A stretch of DNA of 64,000 nucleotides from Rhodococcus qingshengii (GTDB taxonomy: Bacteria > Actinomycetota > Actinomycetes > Mycobacteriales > Mycobacteriaceae): positions 124,001 to 188,000 of the forward strand of contig NZ_JAJNCL010000007.1 of assembly GCF_021025955.1 (NCBI RefSeq). Direction: 5' to 3'. A program made the position numbers and the translations under genes. How positions within the stretch are numbered: position 1 is the first letter of the stretch; the number at the start of each line of letters is the position of its first letter. The notes under the pieces are model-generated. The model was not told the origin of the DNA and did no database searches. It was given only the letters and a program-made list of their open reading frames with translations. This document shows positions 1-9,401 of this stretch, one piece after another.

Positions 1-1079
1 TCGCCGTCACGCGAAATGAGACCGGCAGTCACCTGTTCCACGAACGATTTTTCGGCCGTGGCGCACATTTCCTGCGGCGCGTTGACGGTGGTCGCCAGGA
101 CACAGAACAGTGACCGTCCGTCCGGGACGTCCGGCAAGGCCAGACCGGCAGTCAGTGATTGGGTCTGTGGGTCGTAGATGTTGTAGAAGTTTCCGAGCGT
201 CGTCGGAGCGGTGTGCAAGATCTGTGCAAGGTCGTCCTGTCGATTGACCAGTAGCTGCGTGATCTTCTGCAGTTCGGTGACGTCGGCGACCAGCTTCTCG
301 TGGTTGTCTCCGACGAAATTCTGAATCCGTCCCATCTCGGTGGCCAGCGTGCCCAACAGAGCATCGAGTTCGGTCCGGTTGTTGTTCAACAGATTCGACA
401 CGGACGACAACTGATCGCTGAAGCCCACGATCTGACGGTCGTTGGCGGCCAGCGCGCTCACGAACGACTGCAGGTTCCGCACGGTGGTGAACAAGTCTGG
501 GCCGGAGGCCGCCAGTGTCTTCGCGGCATCCGAGAGGCCTTCGAGTGACCCGTTCGCGATTTGACCGTGTCCACGAAGGGCGTCCGACGAAGAGGAGAGC
601 AGAGTCGACAGCGTTCCGTCGTTGTTCAGTCCGTTGGGGCCGAGCTGATCGACAAGTGCATTCAGCTGCTCTTTCTCCTCGTCGAAAGACACCGGCACAG
701 TGGTGCGTTCGATGGGGATCACTGCCTGGTCGGTGAGGACGGCGCCCCCTGTATAGACGGGTGCGAGCTGCACGTACCGTCCACTGACCAGGGTGGGGGC
801 GATGACAACGGCCTTCGCGTCGGCCGGGATATTGCGGGCACTGTCGTATGTCATCTCCACCTTGACTCGATCGCCCTCCGGTGTGATCGAGTCGACGGTG
901 CCGATCTTGACTCCGAGCACGTTGACCGGATCACCCTTGTAGAGCCCGGTGGTGTTCTCGAAGTAGGCGACGACATGCTTGGTCGAACTCGAGCTGTACC
1001 AAGCACTTGCGGCGATGATCACGAGAGCGAGTACCACCGCTCCGATGACGACGCGTGTGAAGCGGGGGGCTTTCTTCAT
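1..1079 (-). CDS. mceD: Mce family protein, MceD position (3' end missing)
   Basis: Translating the minus strand from the ATG at 1079 gives an open frame to the left edge (about 359 codons), so the C-terminus lies outside the window. The product starts with MKKAPRFTR and a single hydrophobic anchor (VVIGAVVLALVIIAA), followed by the MlaD/Mce core (YFENTTGLYKGDPVNVLGVK) and a long helical Mce1-type region. Mce proteins are thought to form the cell-envelope shuttle that passes lipids to the YrbE permeases. The start overlaps the upstream mceC stop by 4 bases (ATGA), which indicates translational coupling. The paralogue letter is inferred from order only. Confidence 0.9.
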   Translation of the reverse strand, partial: MKKAPRFTRVVIGAVVLALVIIAASAWYSSSSTKHVVAYFENTTGLYKGDPVNVLGVKIGTVDSITPEGDRVKVEMTYDSARNIPADAKAVVIAPTLVSGRYVQLAPVYTGGAVLTDQAVIPIERTTVPVSFDEEKEQLNALVDQLGPNGLNNDGTLSTLLSSSSDALRGHGQIANGSLEGLSDAAKTLAASGPDLFTTVRNLQSFVSALAANDRQIVGFSDQLSSVSNLLNNNRTELDALLGTLATEMGRIQNFVGDNHEKLVADVTELQKITQLLVNRQDDLAQILHTAPTTLGNFYNIYDPQTQSLTAGLALPDVPDGRSLFCVLATTVNAPQEMCATAEKSFVEQVTAGLISRDG

Positions 1080-2134
1080 CGTGGTGCTCCTGGACTGGAA
1101 GGCTGTTGTCCGTCGAGATTTACCGGGGTGATGTTGGCGAGCAGGCTGTTGAAGAACGGCCCGCTGCCGAGAACGTCGTTGAGCTGGATGGAGAAGGTCC
1201 GCAGACCGCGAATCGACGCGTTGATGTTGTCGTAGTTCTTGTTCAGCAGTTCCAGTGTTGCTCCGACCTGCTCGAGCGTATCCGGCAGGGACGTTTCGTT
1301 GTCCTGGGCAATGGCACTGAGTTGGTCGAAGACGTTCTTGGTGGAAACGATTACCCGGTGAATGGTTTCGGATCGCTCGTTGAGTGCGTGGAACAGAGAT
1401 TGACCGTCGGTCAGCAACATCGTGAACTGGTTGTTGCGGTCGGCAAGTACCTCGGTGATTCCGCCGGTGTGCGCCAACAGATCTCGTAGTGCCTGATCTC
1501 GGGAGGACACGGTGGCGGACACTCGGGTCAGTGCCGTCAACGACTCGGCGAGATCGGGTGAGAGGTCGGCGAGCACTTCGGAGGTGACGAGCAGGGCGTC
1601 GTCGAGTTGCTGCTTGTCGGTCTTGGTGACGGCGGTGGTCACCTCAGCCAACGACTGGGTGATGTCGTATCCGGAACTTGTGCGCGACAACGGGATTGTC
1701 GATCCCTTCGGCAGTGTGCCCGCGCCGGCAGGTGTGAGATCGACAAACCGCTTGCCCAGTACGGTTCCCACTCTGATGGCCGCACCGGATTCGCTGCCGA
1801 CGTCGATCCCGTTGCTGTCGGCGTCGAATCTCACCAGGACGTGATCGTCTTGGAGATCGATGTTCTTGACTCTGCCGACAACCATGCCGGCGATCTGCAC
1901 GTCGTCGCCGACGACCAGCCCACTGGCGTCGGCGAATTCCGCTTTGTACGCGACCGCGTCACTGACGCCGGGGATGGATCGGTAATTGAAGATGACCACC
2001 AGGAACGCGAGAATGATCGCGGTGCCGACAAGTCCGACGTGAACGCGGCTGCGCTCCTTCATCGGTGTTTTTCTCGTGGCGGGCTTCTTCGTCTTCGCGG
2101 GTTGCCGCGTACCCGCTGGGTCGCTCGCGTCCAT
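1076..2134 (-). CDS. mceC: Mce family protein, MceC position
   Basis: A 352-residue Mce protein. The frame is open back to an ATG at 2158, but the ATG at 2134 has a GGAGG box 6 bases upstream and lies just after the mceB stop, so it is preferred. After a basic N-terminus (residues 1-30) there is one membrane anchor (VGTAIILAFLVVIFNY), then the Mce core (KAEFADASGLVVGDDVQIAG) and a helical C-terminal half with a proline/glycine-rich tail. Six to ten Mce subunits usually assemble as hetero-hexamers in mycobacteria. This one belongs to the same transport complex as its neighbours, and its specific contact is unknown. Confidence 0.92.
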   Translation of the reverse strand: MDASDPAGTRQPAKTKKPATRKTPMKERSRVHVGLVGTAIILAFLVVIFNYRSIPGVSDAVAYKAEFADASGLVVGDDVQIAGMVVGRVKNIDLQDDHVLVRFDADSNGIDVGSESGAAIRVGTVLGKRFVDLTPAGAGTLPKGSTIPLSRTSSGYDITQSLAEVTTAVTKTDKQQLDDALLVTSEVLADLSPDLAESLTALTRVSATVSSRDQALRDLLAHTGGITEVLADRNNQFTMLLTDGQSLFHALNERSETIHRVIVSTKNVFDQLSAIAQDNETSLPDTLEQVGATLELLNKNYDNINASIRGLRTFSIQLNDVLGSGPFFNSLLANITPVNLDGQQPSSPGAPR

Positions 2135-2148
2135 CTTTTTCCTCCACA

Positions 2149-3162
2149 TCAGTGGCACCGATCCGCCGGCGCGATGTACATCGGAGTCTCGGCTCCGCCG
2201 CCGATTCCCGGATATCGAATGGCCAGGCCGCAGACGAAGAGATTCACGAAGTTTCCGTAGCTGCTCACTCGTGAGATCTTCTGGTACGCATTGGGGAGAC
2301 CTCCGAGGAGTAAGTCCAGTTCGGTGGTCCGCGAGTTGAGATTGGCCGCGAGCAGACCGAGTTGGTCGATGTCTTCGGCCAACGGTGCACGGGCGTCGGC
2401 CAACACCGCGGAAATGGTGGCGGTGGCCCCGTCCAAGCTGTCGACGGCGTTGGTGATCGTGCCCCGATCGTCGCTGAGCCCGCTGACGAGTCGCTGCAGA
2501 TCGAGAACCATGTTCGAGAGGTCGTCACTGCGCTCGTCGAGGGTCGTGGTCACGGCCCCGAGGTTGTCCACCACGCGCCCGATCACCTCGTCCTTGTCGG
2601 CCAGTGTGACGCTCAATGTTCCGATGTCGCGGACCAGTTGAGCGATGTTGTTCGACTCGCCGCCGACCACCTGGATCAGGGATGCGGTGAGTTTGTTCGT
2701 CTGATCCGGGTCCAGACCCTGCAGCAGCGGACGGAATCCGTTGAGCAGCTTGTCCATGTCGAGTGAGCCGCGAGTTTGGGTGACCGGAATGATGCTGCCC
2801 GGCTTGATCGGAACCGAGGCGCCTGGACCCTCCTCGAGCTGCAGGTAGCGGTCGGCTATCAAGTTCTTGTAGCGGATCTTCGCGGTGGTACCTGACATGA
2901 TCGGACGGTCGGTGTTAACCGCGAAGCTCACCAGTACCTCTTCGGCGCTGCGTAATTCGACCTTCTTGACTTTACCGACCGGCACTCCGGCCACCTTCAC
3001 GTCGTCCCCGACCTTGATACCGGATGAGTTGGTGAAGACAGCCGCGTACGAGTTCTGGGGGCCGAAACGGATGTTGCCGACCACCGTCGCGAGCAGGAAG
3101 GTGATGGTGCTGGTCACGATCACAAAGACGAGAAGTTTGATCGCCGGTCCGCGTACGTTCAT
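2149..3162 (-). CDS. mceB: Mce family protein, MceB position
   Basis: A 337-residue Mce protein starting MNVRGPAIK with an N-terminal anchor (LLVFVIVTSTITFLLATVV). The Mce/MlaD core follows (AVFTNSSGIKVGDDVKVAG), then the helical domain (about residues 130-290). The C-terminus (NLFVCGLAIRYPGI and further) is typical of MceB. Its ATG overlaps the mceA stop in an ATGA tetranucleotide, so it is probably translated by coupling. It would act as a cell-envelope component of the lipid importer whose permease is encoded at 4,339-6,048. Confidence 0.92.
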   Translation of the reverse strand: MNVRGPAIKLLVFVIVTSTITFLLATVVGNIRFGPQNSYAAVFTNSSGIKVGDDVKVAGVPVGKVKKVELRSAEEVLVSFAVNTDRPIMSGTTAKIRYKNLIADRYLQLEEGPGASVPIKPGSIIPVTQTRGSLDMDKLLNGFRPLLQGLDPDQTNKLTASLIQVVGGESNNIAQLVRDIGTLSVTLADKDEVIGRVVDNLGAVTTTLDERSDDLSNMVLDLQRLVSGLSDDRGTITNAVDSLDGATATISAVLADARAPLAEDIDQLGLLAANLNSRTTELDLLLGGLPNAYQKISRVSSYGNFVNLFVCGLAIRYPGIGGGAETPMYIAPADRCH

Positions 3163-4334
3163 TTCTGATGTCCAAACAGTAGGGACGCCAGACGTCCGCC
3201 GATGTCGTCCAACGGGTTCGGGAGGACCTGGTAGGCATCGCTACCGTCCTGGAAGTTGGTGTGACCTGGATCGAATGTCGTTACCCCGTCCTGCATTCCA
3301 TAGCAGCTCGGAGCATTGGTGACGTTGCCGACTTGGGGGAGGTTTCCGGGGAACTGGTAGAACGGATCGCCCATCGGAATGGTGCCGAGGATGTTCAGTC
3401 CCGGGCGGCCGCCACCGAGGACGCGGGTCAGGTATCGGTCGGACTGAGTGAGTCCTGCGAAGAGGCACTGGTACTCGGGTGAGTATTCGGCAAACAGATC
3501 GAGGACGGGGTTCAGTTCGTGCACTGCCTGGACAAGGGGTTGGCCCGCCGCGTCGAGGAGTGTGCGACCGGAGTTGCCGAGACCGGTGAAGCTGACGAGG
3601 AAGGCGCTCAGCTGTGTCTGCTTGTCGGTGAGGCTCGTTCCGGTGACGCTGGTGTTGTCGAGGACCGAGAGCAGGTCGGGTGAGAGGTCGGCGAAGGTGG
3701 CCGCGTTGTCGGCGAGCAGCGAAATATCGCGTTGCAGTGTCGGTATCGAGCCGTTGAACTCGACGAGGTACTCGTTGAGTTCCTCCAACGTGCTGCCCAG
3801 ATCCGATCCGCGCCCGTTGAGGGCGGTGGCCGCCTGGGCGAGGACGGTGTTGACCTGGGCCGGATCGACCTGATCCAGCACTGACATCAGGTTGCCCAGA
3901 ATACTCTCGACCTCGACCGTGACCTCGGTGTTCGAGATGGCGTCACCGTTGGTCAACTTTTGACGAGACGGATATTCCGGCGCAACGAGATTCACGTATT
4001 TGCGGGCGAAGAGCGTCGTCGCGTTGAGTTGGACGTCGACGTTGCGCGGGATGTGGACAAGCTGATCGGGTTGCATCTCCATGGTGATCACTGCGTTGCC
4101 TCGCGAGTAGGAGGTCGACGCGACGCGTCCGACGACTTTGCCGTTCATCTTGACGTCGGAGCCTGTATCCATCATCAGACCTGTTCGGTCGGTCCTGATG
4201 ACTACCTTCGCAGTGGAAGTGAATGCGCCGTTGTACAAGCCGATCGAGGCTGCTGTGAGGACGAGAACGAGGGCGACGAGAGCGGCGCCGAGGCAAGCGT
4301 TTCGAGTCCGCGATTCGCGGTGACGGTTTGTCAT
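3159..4334 (-). CDS. mceA: Mce family protein, MceA position
   Basis: A 391-residue Mce protein, first of the mce genes after the permeases. An ATG at 4364 lies inside the yrbEB coding region. The ATG at 4334 is preferred because it has an AGGGTG box 7 bases upstream and sits 4 bases after the yrbEB stop. Residues 18-36 form the membrane anchor. The Mce core (KVVIRTDRTGLMMDTGSDV) and the helical Mce1-type region follow. The C-terminus carries a proline/aromatic segment (MGDPFYQFPGNLPQ) of the kind seen in MceA proteins. Role: substrate-binding and shuttle subunit of the importer. Confidence 0.92.
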   Translation of the reverse strand: MTNRHRESRTRNACLGAALVALVLVLTAASIGLYNGAFTSTAKVVIRTDRTGLMMDTGSDVKMNGKVVGRVASTSYSRGNAVITMEMQPDQLVHIPRNVDVQLNATTLFARKYVNLVAPEYPSRQKLTNGDAISNTEVTVEVESILGNLMSVLDQVDPAQVNTVLAQAATALNGRGSDLGSTLEELNEYLVEFNGSIPTLQRDISLLADNAATFADLSPDLLSVLDNTSVTGTSLTDKQTQLSAFLVSFTGLGNSGRTLLDAAGQPLVQAVHELNPVLDLFAEYSPEYQCLFAGLTQSDRYLTRVLGGGRPGLNILGTIPMGDPFYQFPGNLPQVGNVTNAPSCYGMQDGVTTFDPGHTNFQDGSDAYQVLPNPLDDIGGRLASLLFGHQK

Positions 4335-4338
4335 GTGA

Positions 4339-5172
4339 TCACCCTGAAATGTGCACGCCGGCACCCGGTCCGCCGAACACTGCGATCCCGACCAGCAGGT
4401 CGATGACCATGACCGCGATCAGGGAGGTGCGTACCGCACGACCCACCGCGACACCTACGCCGGCGGGGCCGCCCGACGCGTTGTACCCGTGGTAACACGT
4501 GACGCACATGATCACGATCGCCATGACGAGCACCTTCACCAGCGACCACCAGACGTCGGACGGGATCAGGAAGACGTTGAAGTAGTGGTCGTAGGTGCCA
4601 CCGGACTGGTTGCTGAAGAAGATTGCCACCGCACGGGTGGAGGCGTAGCCCATGATGAGGGCGATCGCGTACAGCGGCACCACTGCGATGACACCGGCGA
4701 TCAGTCGCGTGGTCACCAGGAACGAGGTGGAGGGAACCGACATGACTTCGAGTGCGTCGATCTCTTCGCTGACGCGCATCGCCCCCAATTCTGCGGTGAA
4801 GCCGGCGCCGACTGTGGCCGTCAAGGCAATTCCGGCGATGAGCGGTACCGCTTCGCGGGTGTTGAAGAAGGCGGAGACGAAGCCGGACAGTGCGCCGATA
4901 CCGATGCGGCCAAGGGACGTGTCGCCCTGCTGCCCGACCTCGTACGAGGCTGCGACGGTGAGGAATCCGAGCACGACGACGGTACCGCCGATGACGGCCA
5001 ATGCTCCGGTGCCGAGACTCACTTCGGCGATGAGCCGAATGATCTCGCTACGGTACCGGCGGATGGTTTTGGGCACTGCGGCGATGCTGGATCCGTAGAA
5101 CCGCATTTGCTTGCCCAAGTCGGCGAGCGAATCCACCGGTTTGTCGACCAGTTTGGTCAATGACGGGCTCAC
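4339..5172 (-). CDS. yrbEB: YrbE/MlaE-type permease, second of pair
   Basis: A 277-residue integral membrane protein of the MlaE permease family, with about five hydrophobic segments. The conserved central block reads GAGFTAELGAMRVSEEIDAL, the MlaE signature in which the glutamates flank a membrane re-entry. It pairs with the product of the upstream gene as the inner-membrane half of an ABC-type lipid importer. The ATPase (MceG/Mkl) is not encoded here, as is usual in actinobacteria, where it lies elsewhere. The gene starts 60 bases after yrbEA and ends 4 bases before mceA. Confidence 0.93.
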   Translation of the reverse strand: MSPSLTKLVDKPVDSLADLGKQMRFYGSSIAAVPKTIRRYRSEIIRLIAEVSLGTGALAVIGGTVVVLGFLTVAASYEVGQQGDTSLGRIGIGALSGFVSAFFNTREAVPLIAGIALTATVGAGFTAELGAMRVSEEIDALEVMSVPSTSFLVTTRLIAGVIAVVPLYAIALIMGYASTRAVAIFFSNQSGGTYDHYFNVFLIPSDVWWSLVKVLVMAIVIMCVTCYHGYNASGGPAGVGVAVGRAVRTSLIAVMVIDLLVGIAVFGGPGAGVHISG

Positions 5173-5232
5173 CTGCCACCTCCGTATTTCGAATTGGCCA
5201 CACCAGACATCAGACGACCTGCGCTTTCGTTG

Positions 5233-6048
5233 TCAGCTATGAAGAGTGAGAGTGGTGATGACGGAGTTCGCGAGGAAGAGCAGCACGAAGCTCACGACGA
5301 CCGTCTGATTGACGGCTTCACCGACGCCTTTGGAGCCGCCCTGGACACGAATACCCAAGTGGCATCCCACGAGTCCGGATAGAAGCCCGAAGATGGCGGC
5401 CTTGATGGTGCCAATTGCCAGGTCGGCGGTGCCGGTCAGCAGCGAAAGGCTGCTGACGAATTGGCCGGGAGTCGCACCTTGGAGATAGACACTGAAGATG
5501 TAGCCGCCCACGATCCCCACCGCGGTGACCAGGCCGTTGAGGAACAACGCCACCACGGTCGCAGCGAGCACCCGCGGAACGACGAGTCGTTGAATCGGGT
5601 CGATGCCGAGAACTTCGGTTGCGTCGAGCTCTTCACGAATCTTTCGTGAACCCAGATCGGCACAGATGGCGGTGGCTCCGGCGCCGGCCACGACGAGAAC
5701 CGTGACGATGGGCCCGATCTCGCGGATCACCGCGACACCGGCACCACTGCCGCTGAGGTCGATGCCACCGATCTCACCGAGAATGAGGTTGATCTGAAAG
5801 ATGACCATGACGCAGAAGGGAATCGACATCAAAATGGTCGGCACGATCGAGACGCTGGCGATGAACCAGGCCTGGTGCAGGAACTCACGCCACTGCACCG
5901 GACGCTTGAACATGTACCGGAACGTTTCCCAGGCGGTGATGTAGAAGTCACCGAAAACCGTAGGAACTGCTTTGAGCTTGCTCTTCGTCTTGGTCGAGAG
6001 CAGCGGCGTGCGTTCGGCGCGAAGTTCGACTTCAGTGTCGGCCACCAT
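5233..6048 (-). CDS. yrbEA: YrbE/MlaE-type permease, first of pair
   Basis: A 271-residue MlaE-family permease. A roughly 45-residue cytoplasmic N-terminus precedes five hydrophobic segments. The family motif is AGATAICADLGSRKIREELD followed by ATEVLGIDPIQRLVVPR. It would form the membrane channel with YrbEB, energised by a distant Mkl-type ATPase. The ATG at 6048 lies inside the end of the GMC oxidase gene (17-base overlap), which ties importer expression to the oxidative enzymes. That overlap is the strongest physical evidence that transport and catabolism belong to one system. Confidence 0.93.
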   Translation of the reverse strand: MVADTEVELRAERTPLLSTKTKSKLKAVPTVFGDFYITAWETFRYMFKRPVQWREFLHQAWFIASVSIVPTILMSIPFCVMVIFQINLILGEIGGIDLSGSGAGVAVIREIGPIVTVLVVAGAGATAICADLGSRKIREELDATEVLGIDPIQRLVVPRVLAATVVALFLNGLVTAVGIVGGYIFSVYLQGATPGQFVSSLSLLTGTADLAIGTIKAAIFGLLSGLVGCHLGIRVQGGSKGVGEAVNQTVVVSFVLLFLANSVITTLTLHS

Positions 6049-7750
6049 CGGCCGTCCTCTCTGGAGTCAGTGCTGCGGGCGCGTGGGCGGGCACTGCCGG
6101 GAGCCGTGGGGTGACGGCGTCGAGGCGTCGGTAGGCGGCTCCGATGGGAGGCCGGAAATCGCTTTCGGTTCGGTTCGGCCACAGCGCAATTGCACGCTCG
6201 GCCTGAGCTGTGATGGTCAACGACGGATTGACACCCAGATTGGCGGACACGGTCGAACCGTCCACGACGTGAAGTCCGTCATGCCCGTACAGGCGGTGAT
6301 ACGGATCCACGACGCCGGTCTCGGGGGAATCGCCGATAGCGCAGCCGCCGATGAAGTGGGCGGTCATGGGACGGTTGGCGAGGTCGCCGGTTGCGCCGCC
6401 TGCCACACCGTCGATCTTCTCCGCGACCAGGCGTGCTGCGTCGTTTCCTGCCGGAATCCACGTCGGATTCGGGTCACCGTGTCCGGCGCTCGAGGTCAGC
6501 GTGTGCCTGCCGAACAGATTTTTGCGACCCGAGACCGTGATCGAGTTGTCGAGTGTCTGCATCACCAGCAGGATGATCGTGCGTTCGGACCAGTGCCGCG
6601 GCGAGAACCAGGTGAAATTCCGGGGATTGGACGCCAGCGCGCCGAGCCAACTCATCCAGCGAGGACGCCGTTGATCGCCGTCGGTCAATGCGGTCTGCAG
6701 CAGCGACATGGCATTGCTGCCCTTGCCGTATCGCACCGGTTCGACGTGGGTGTGATCGTCCGGATGGAAGGAGGAGGTGATGGCGACGCCCTGGGTGAAA
6801 TCGGAATCCTTACGCGATGACTTCGCCCCGAGGATCGACTCCGAGTTGGTGCGGGTCAGGACGCCGAGCCGAGCGGAGATGTTCGGTAAGGAGCCGGTGT
6901 CGCGCAGGCGATGCAGCAGCTTCTGGGTGTTGTACGTGCCGGCGGCGAACACGACCTGCTCGGCGGTGAATGTCCGCCGGTTCTTGCGGCATACCGAAGA
7001 GCGACCCGAGCGGACTGCGTCGACCCGGTATCCGCCGCCGGGTTGCGGTGACACGTCGGTGACTGTGGTGAGCGGATGTATCTGCGCTCCACCCTGTTCG
7101 GCCAGATACAGGTAGTTCTTGTCGAGGGTGTTCTTCGCACCGTGACGGCAGCCGGTCATACAGGAACCACAGCTGATGCAGGATCGGCGGGCTGGACCGG
7201 CGCCGCCGAAGTACGGATCTGCGGCCAGCGTGCCGGGCTGATCTCCCACAGCGCCGAAGAACACGCCGACAGGTGTGAGCCGGAAGGTATGGCCGACACC
7301 CATGTCGGTGGCGACCTCCTGCATGACGTCGTCTGCGGCCGTCATGGTCGGATTCTGGGTCACCCCCAGCATTCGGCGAGCCTGGTCGTAGTGTGGCGTC
7401 AGTTCGTCTCGCCAGTCGGTGATGTGAGCCCACTGTGGGTCGTCGAAGAACGGGTCAGAGGGCTCATACAGCGTATTGGCGTAGTTGAGTGAGCCGCCGC
7501 CGACGCCTGCACCGGCGAGGATGGTGACGTCTCGCAGCAGGTGGATCCGCTGTACCCCGTAGCAGCCGATGCGCGGCGCCCAGAGGAATCGCCGTGCATC
7601 CCAGGATGTCTTGGGAAGGTCCTTGTCCCCGAATCGTCTTCCAGCTTCGAGAACGCCGACGCGGTATCCCTTTTCGGTCAGTCGCAGAGCAGACACGGCG
7701 CCGCCGAATCCTGATCCGATCACCAGGACGTCGTAGTCGTATTCGGTCAA
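6032..7750 (-). CDS. GMC-family FAD oxidoreductase (ChoD-like sterol or long-chain alcohol oxidase)
   Basis: A 572-residue flavoprotein. It has the N-terminal FAD Rossmann motif GSGFGG (residues 12-17), a GAGVGGGSLNYAN stretch, a cysteine cluster CISCGSCMTGC in the middle, and the C-terminal GMC block NLGVNPSLTITAQAERA. The size and cysteine cluster resemble mycobacterial ChoD, which is annotated as a cholesterol oxidase although related enzymes oxidise long-chain alcohols. The start is TTG, in a TTGA overlap with the aldehyde dehydrogenase stop, so translation is probably coupled. In this operon it would turn an alcohol into an aldehyde or ketone. The substrate is not decidable from sequence. 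Confidence 0.85.
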   Translation of the reverse strand: MTEYDYDVLVIGSGFGGAVSALRLTEKGYRVGVLEAGRRFGDKDLPKTSWDARRFLWAPRIGCYGVQRIHLLRDVTILAGAGVGGGSLNYANTLYEPSDPFFDDPQWAHITDWRDELTPHYDQARRMLGVTQNPTMTAADDVMQEVATDMGVGHTFRLTPVGVFFGAVGDQPGTLAADPYFGGAGPARRSCISCGSCMTGCRHGAKNTLDKNYLYLAEQGGAQIHPLTTVTDVSPQPGGGYRVDAVRSGRSSVCRKNRRTFTAEQVVFAAGTYNTQKLLHRLRDTGSLPNISARLGVLTRTNSESILGAKSSRKDSDFTQGVAITSSFHPDDHTHVEPVRYGKGSNAMSLLQTALTDGDQRRPRWMSWLGALASNPRNFTWFSPRHWSERTIILLVMQTLDNSITVSGRKNLFGRHTLTSSAGHGDPNPTWIPAGNDAARLVAEKIDGVAGGATGDLANRPMTAHFIGGCAIGDSPETGVVDPYHRLYGHDGLHVVDGSTVSANLGVNPSLTITAQAERAIALWPNRTESDFRPPIGAAYRRLDAVTPRLPAVPAHAPAALTPERTADGGRH

Positions 7751-9357
7751 GAGAGTCTCGCCTTCTTCATCGTCGTGAGCGCTGTGGTCAGCAGCGAGGC
7801 CCAGGTGGGGTACGACATACCGCGAGGCGGAGAAAATCCCAGGATTCTTTGTTGCGCAACAGTTTGCGCTTCGGTGTACTTGAGAATTCCTTCGGCGCCG
7901 TGACGGCGGCCGAGCCCGGAATCACCCATGCCGCCCATCGGTGAATCGACGCTTGCCCACGCCGCCGCGTAGGCTTCGTTGACGTTGACCGTGCCGGCGC
8001 GCAATCGTGCGGCGAACTTCGCACCCCGACGCCCGTTGGCGGTCCAGACACTTGCGTTGAGACCGTAGCGTGAGCTGTTGACCATGCGGACGGCGTCGTC
8101 GACGTCGTCGTAGGTGTACACGGACACTACGGGGCCGAAAGTTTCCTCCGAGTGACACGTCATGGATTCGGTGACGCCGCTGAGCACCGTCGGCGCGAAG
8201 AACAGGGGACCGATGTCTGGCAGCGGGTGTCCGCCCGCAACGACGACGGCGCCCTTGGCCCTGGCGTCGTCGACGTGGTCGAGAACGGTGGCGAGTTGTG
8301 CCGGCGAGCTCAACGAACCCATGTCGCAGGAGTAGTCGAGTGCCGTTCCCATCTTCATCAGCGCAACGCGGGAGGAGAACTTCGCGAGGAACACCGATTC
8401 CAGTGCCCGCGGAACGTAGATGCGTTCGATGGAGATGCACAGCTGGCCGCTGGAGGCGAAGCACGCGCGGACCGCACCTTCCGCCGCACGATCGAGATCC
8501 GCGTCGGGGAGGACGACCAGAGCGTTCTTGCCGCCCAGTTCGAGTGAGCAGCCGATCAGGCGCTGACCCGCCTCGCGGGCGATCCGGCGTCCCGAGTCGG
8601 TGGAGCCGGTGAACATCATGTAGTCACCACCGGCCATCAATGCGTCGCCGAGGTCGGCTCCCGCGCCCAGCACCATCTGCCACGCGAACTCTGGAAGTCC
8701 GGCTTCACGCATGAGATCGAGCGCCCACAGGGCAGTCAGGGCGGTCTGCCGGTCAGGCTTGTGCACCACGGTGTTTCCCGCCAGGAGCGCGGCGATGATG
8801 TCGCCGACCGCCAGCGAGAACGGGTAGTTCCACGGCGAGATGACGCTGATGACGCCCTTGGGTTGGTGATGCTCGACGGTCTTGGTGAGGATCGGCAGTG
8901 CTCCCCGTCGGCGGTGCGGTTTGAGCAGTGCCCCGGCTCGACGCGCGTAGTATCGAGCGGTGATCGCGACGTCGGCCACCTCGAGGAACGCATCCTTGCG
9001 TGACTTCCCGTTTTCCAGCTGAATCAGATCCAGAACTTCGTCCTGGCGAGCGAGTACCAGGTCGTGGAATCGGAGCATGACTGCCGCGCGGGCTCGTATG
9101 CCGGTCTGCTTCCACGACTCTTGCACACCGCGCGCGCGATGATACGAGGCAGCGACGTCGACGGCATTCGAGAGCGGCAAGGTGGCGATGGGCGAAAGGG
9201 TGTATGGCGCAACGTGTGTTGTGTCCGGCGCGCCGTCGACTGCACTGATGTGTGTCGAGAGGCGTTTGACGATTTTCTCGGTCAACCAGGCCGGGTTACG
9301 GGAAGTAGCGGTCGTCGCTGCGGAACGTTCGTGGCCGAGCAGAGGTGAATGTGGCAC
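7747..9357 (-). CDS. NAD(P)-dependent aldehyde dehydrogenase (GabD2-like)
   Basis: A 536-residue aldehyde dehydrogenase. The frame is open much further upstream (to 9831), but that part is antisense-like, basic and unrelated. The GTG at 9357 is chosen because it has a GGAG box 6 bases upstream and yields the usual family length. Visible motifs are SPWNYPFSLAVGDI (cofactor binding), FTGSTDSGRRIA, the general-base block LELGGKNALVVLPDADLD, and the catalytic cysteine in ASSGQLC. The closest family I recognise is succinate-semialdehyde dehydrogenase GabD2 (Rv1731-like). Its place between an acyl-CoA ligase and an alcohol oxidase suggests it oxidises the aldehyde to a carboxylic acid. Confidence 0.9.
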   Translation of the reverse strand: MPHSPLLGHERSAATTATSRNPAWLTEKIVKRLSTHISAVDGAPDTTHVAPYTLSPIATLPLSNAVDVAASYHRARGVQESWKQTGIRARAAVMLRFHDLVLARQDEVLDLIQLENGKSRKDAFLEVADVAITARYYARRAGALLKPHRRRGALPILTKTVEHHQPKGVISVISPWNYPFSLAVGDIIAALLAGNTVVHKPDRQTALTALWALDLMREAGLPEFAWQMVLGAGADLGDALMAGGDYMMFTGSTDSGRRIAREAGQRLIGCSLELGGKNALVVLPDADLDRAAEGAVRACFASSGQLCISIERIYVPRALESVFLAKFSSRVALMKMGTALDYSCDMGSLSSPAQLATVLDHVDDARAKGAVVVAGGHPLPDIGPLFFAPTVLSGVTESMTCHSEETFGPVVSVYTYDDVDDAVRMVNSSRYGLNASVWTANGRRGAKFAARLRAGTVNVNEAYAAAWASVDSPMGGMGDSGLGRRHGAEGILKYTEAQTVAQQRILGFSPPRGMSYPTWASLLTTALTTMKKARLS

Positions 9358-9401
9358 AGAATTCTCCGATTTCGGTTCGGGGTAGAGGCCGGGACGTCTG
9401 G

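Noticed and set aside
6032..7750. Firm assignment of the GMC oxidase as cholesterol oxidase
   Set aside because: ChoD-type proteins are inconsistently linked to sterols, and the operon lacks kst or ring-degradation genes. The substrate is left open.
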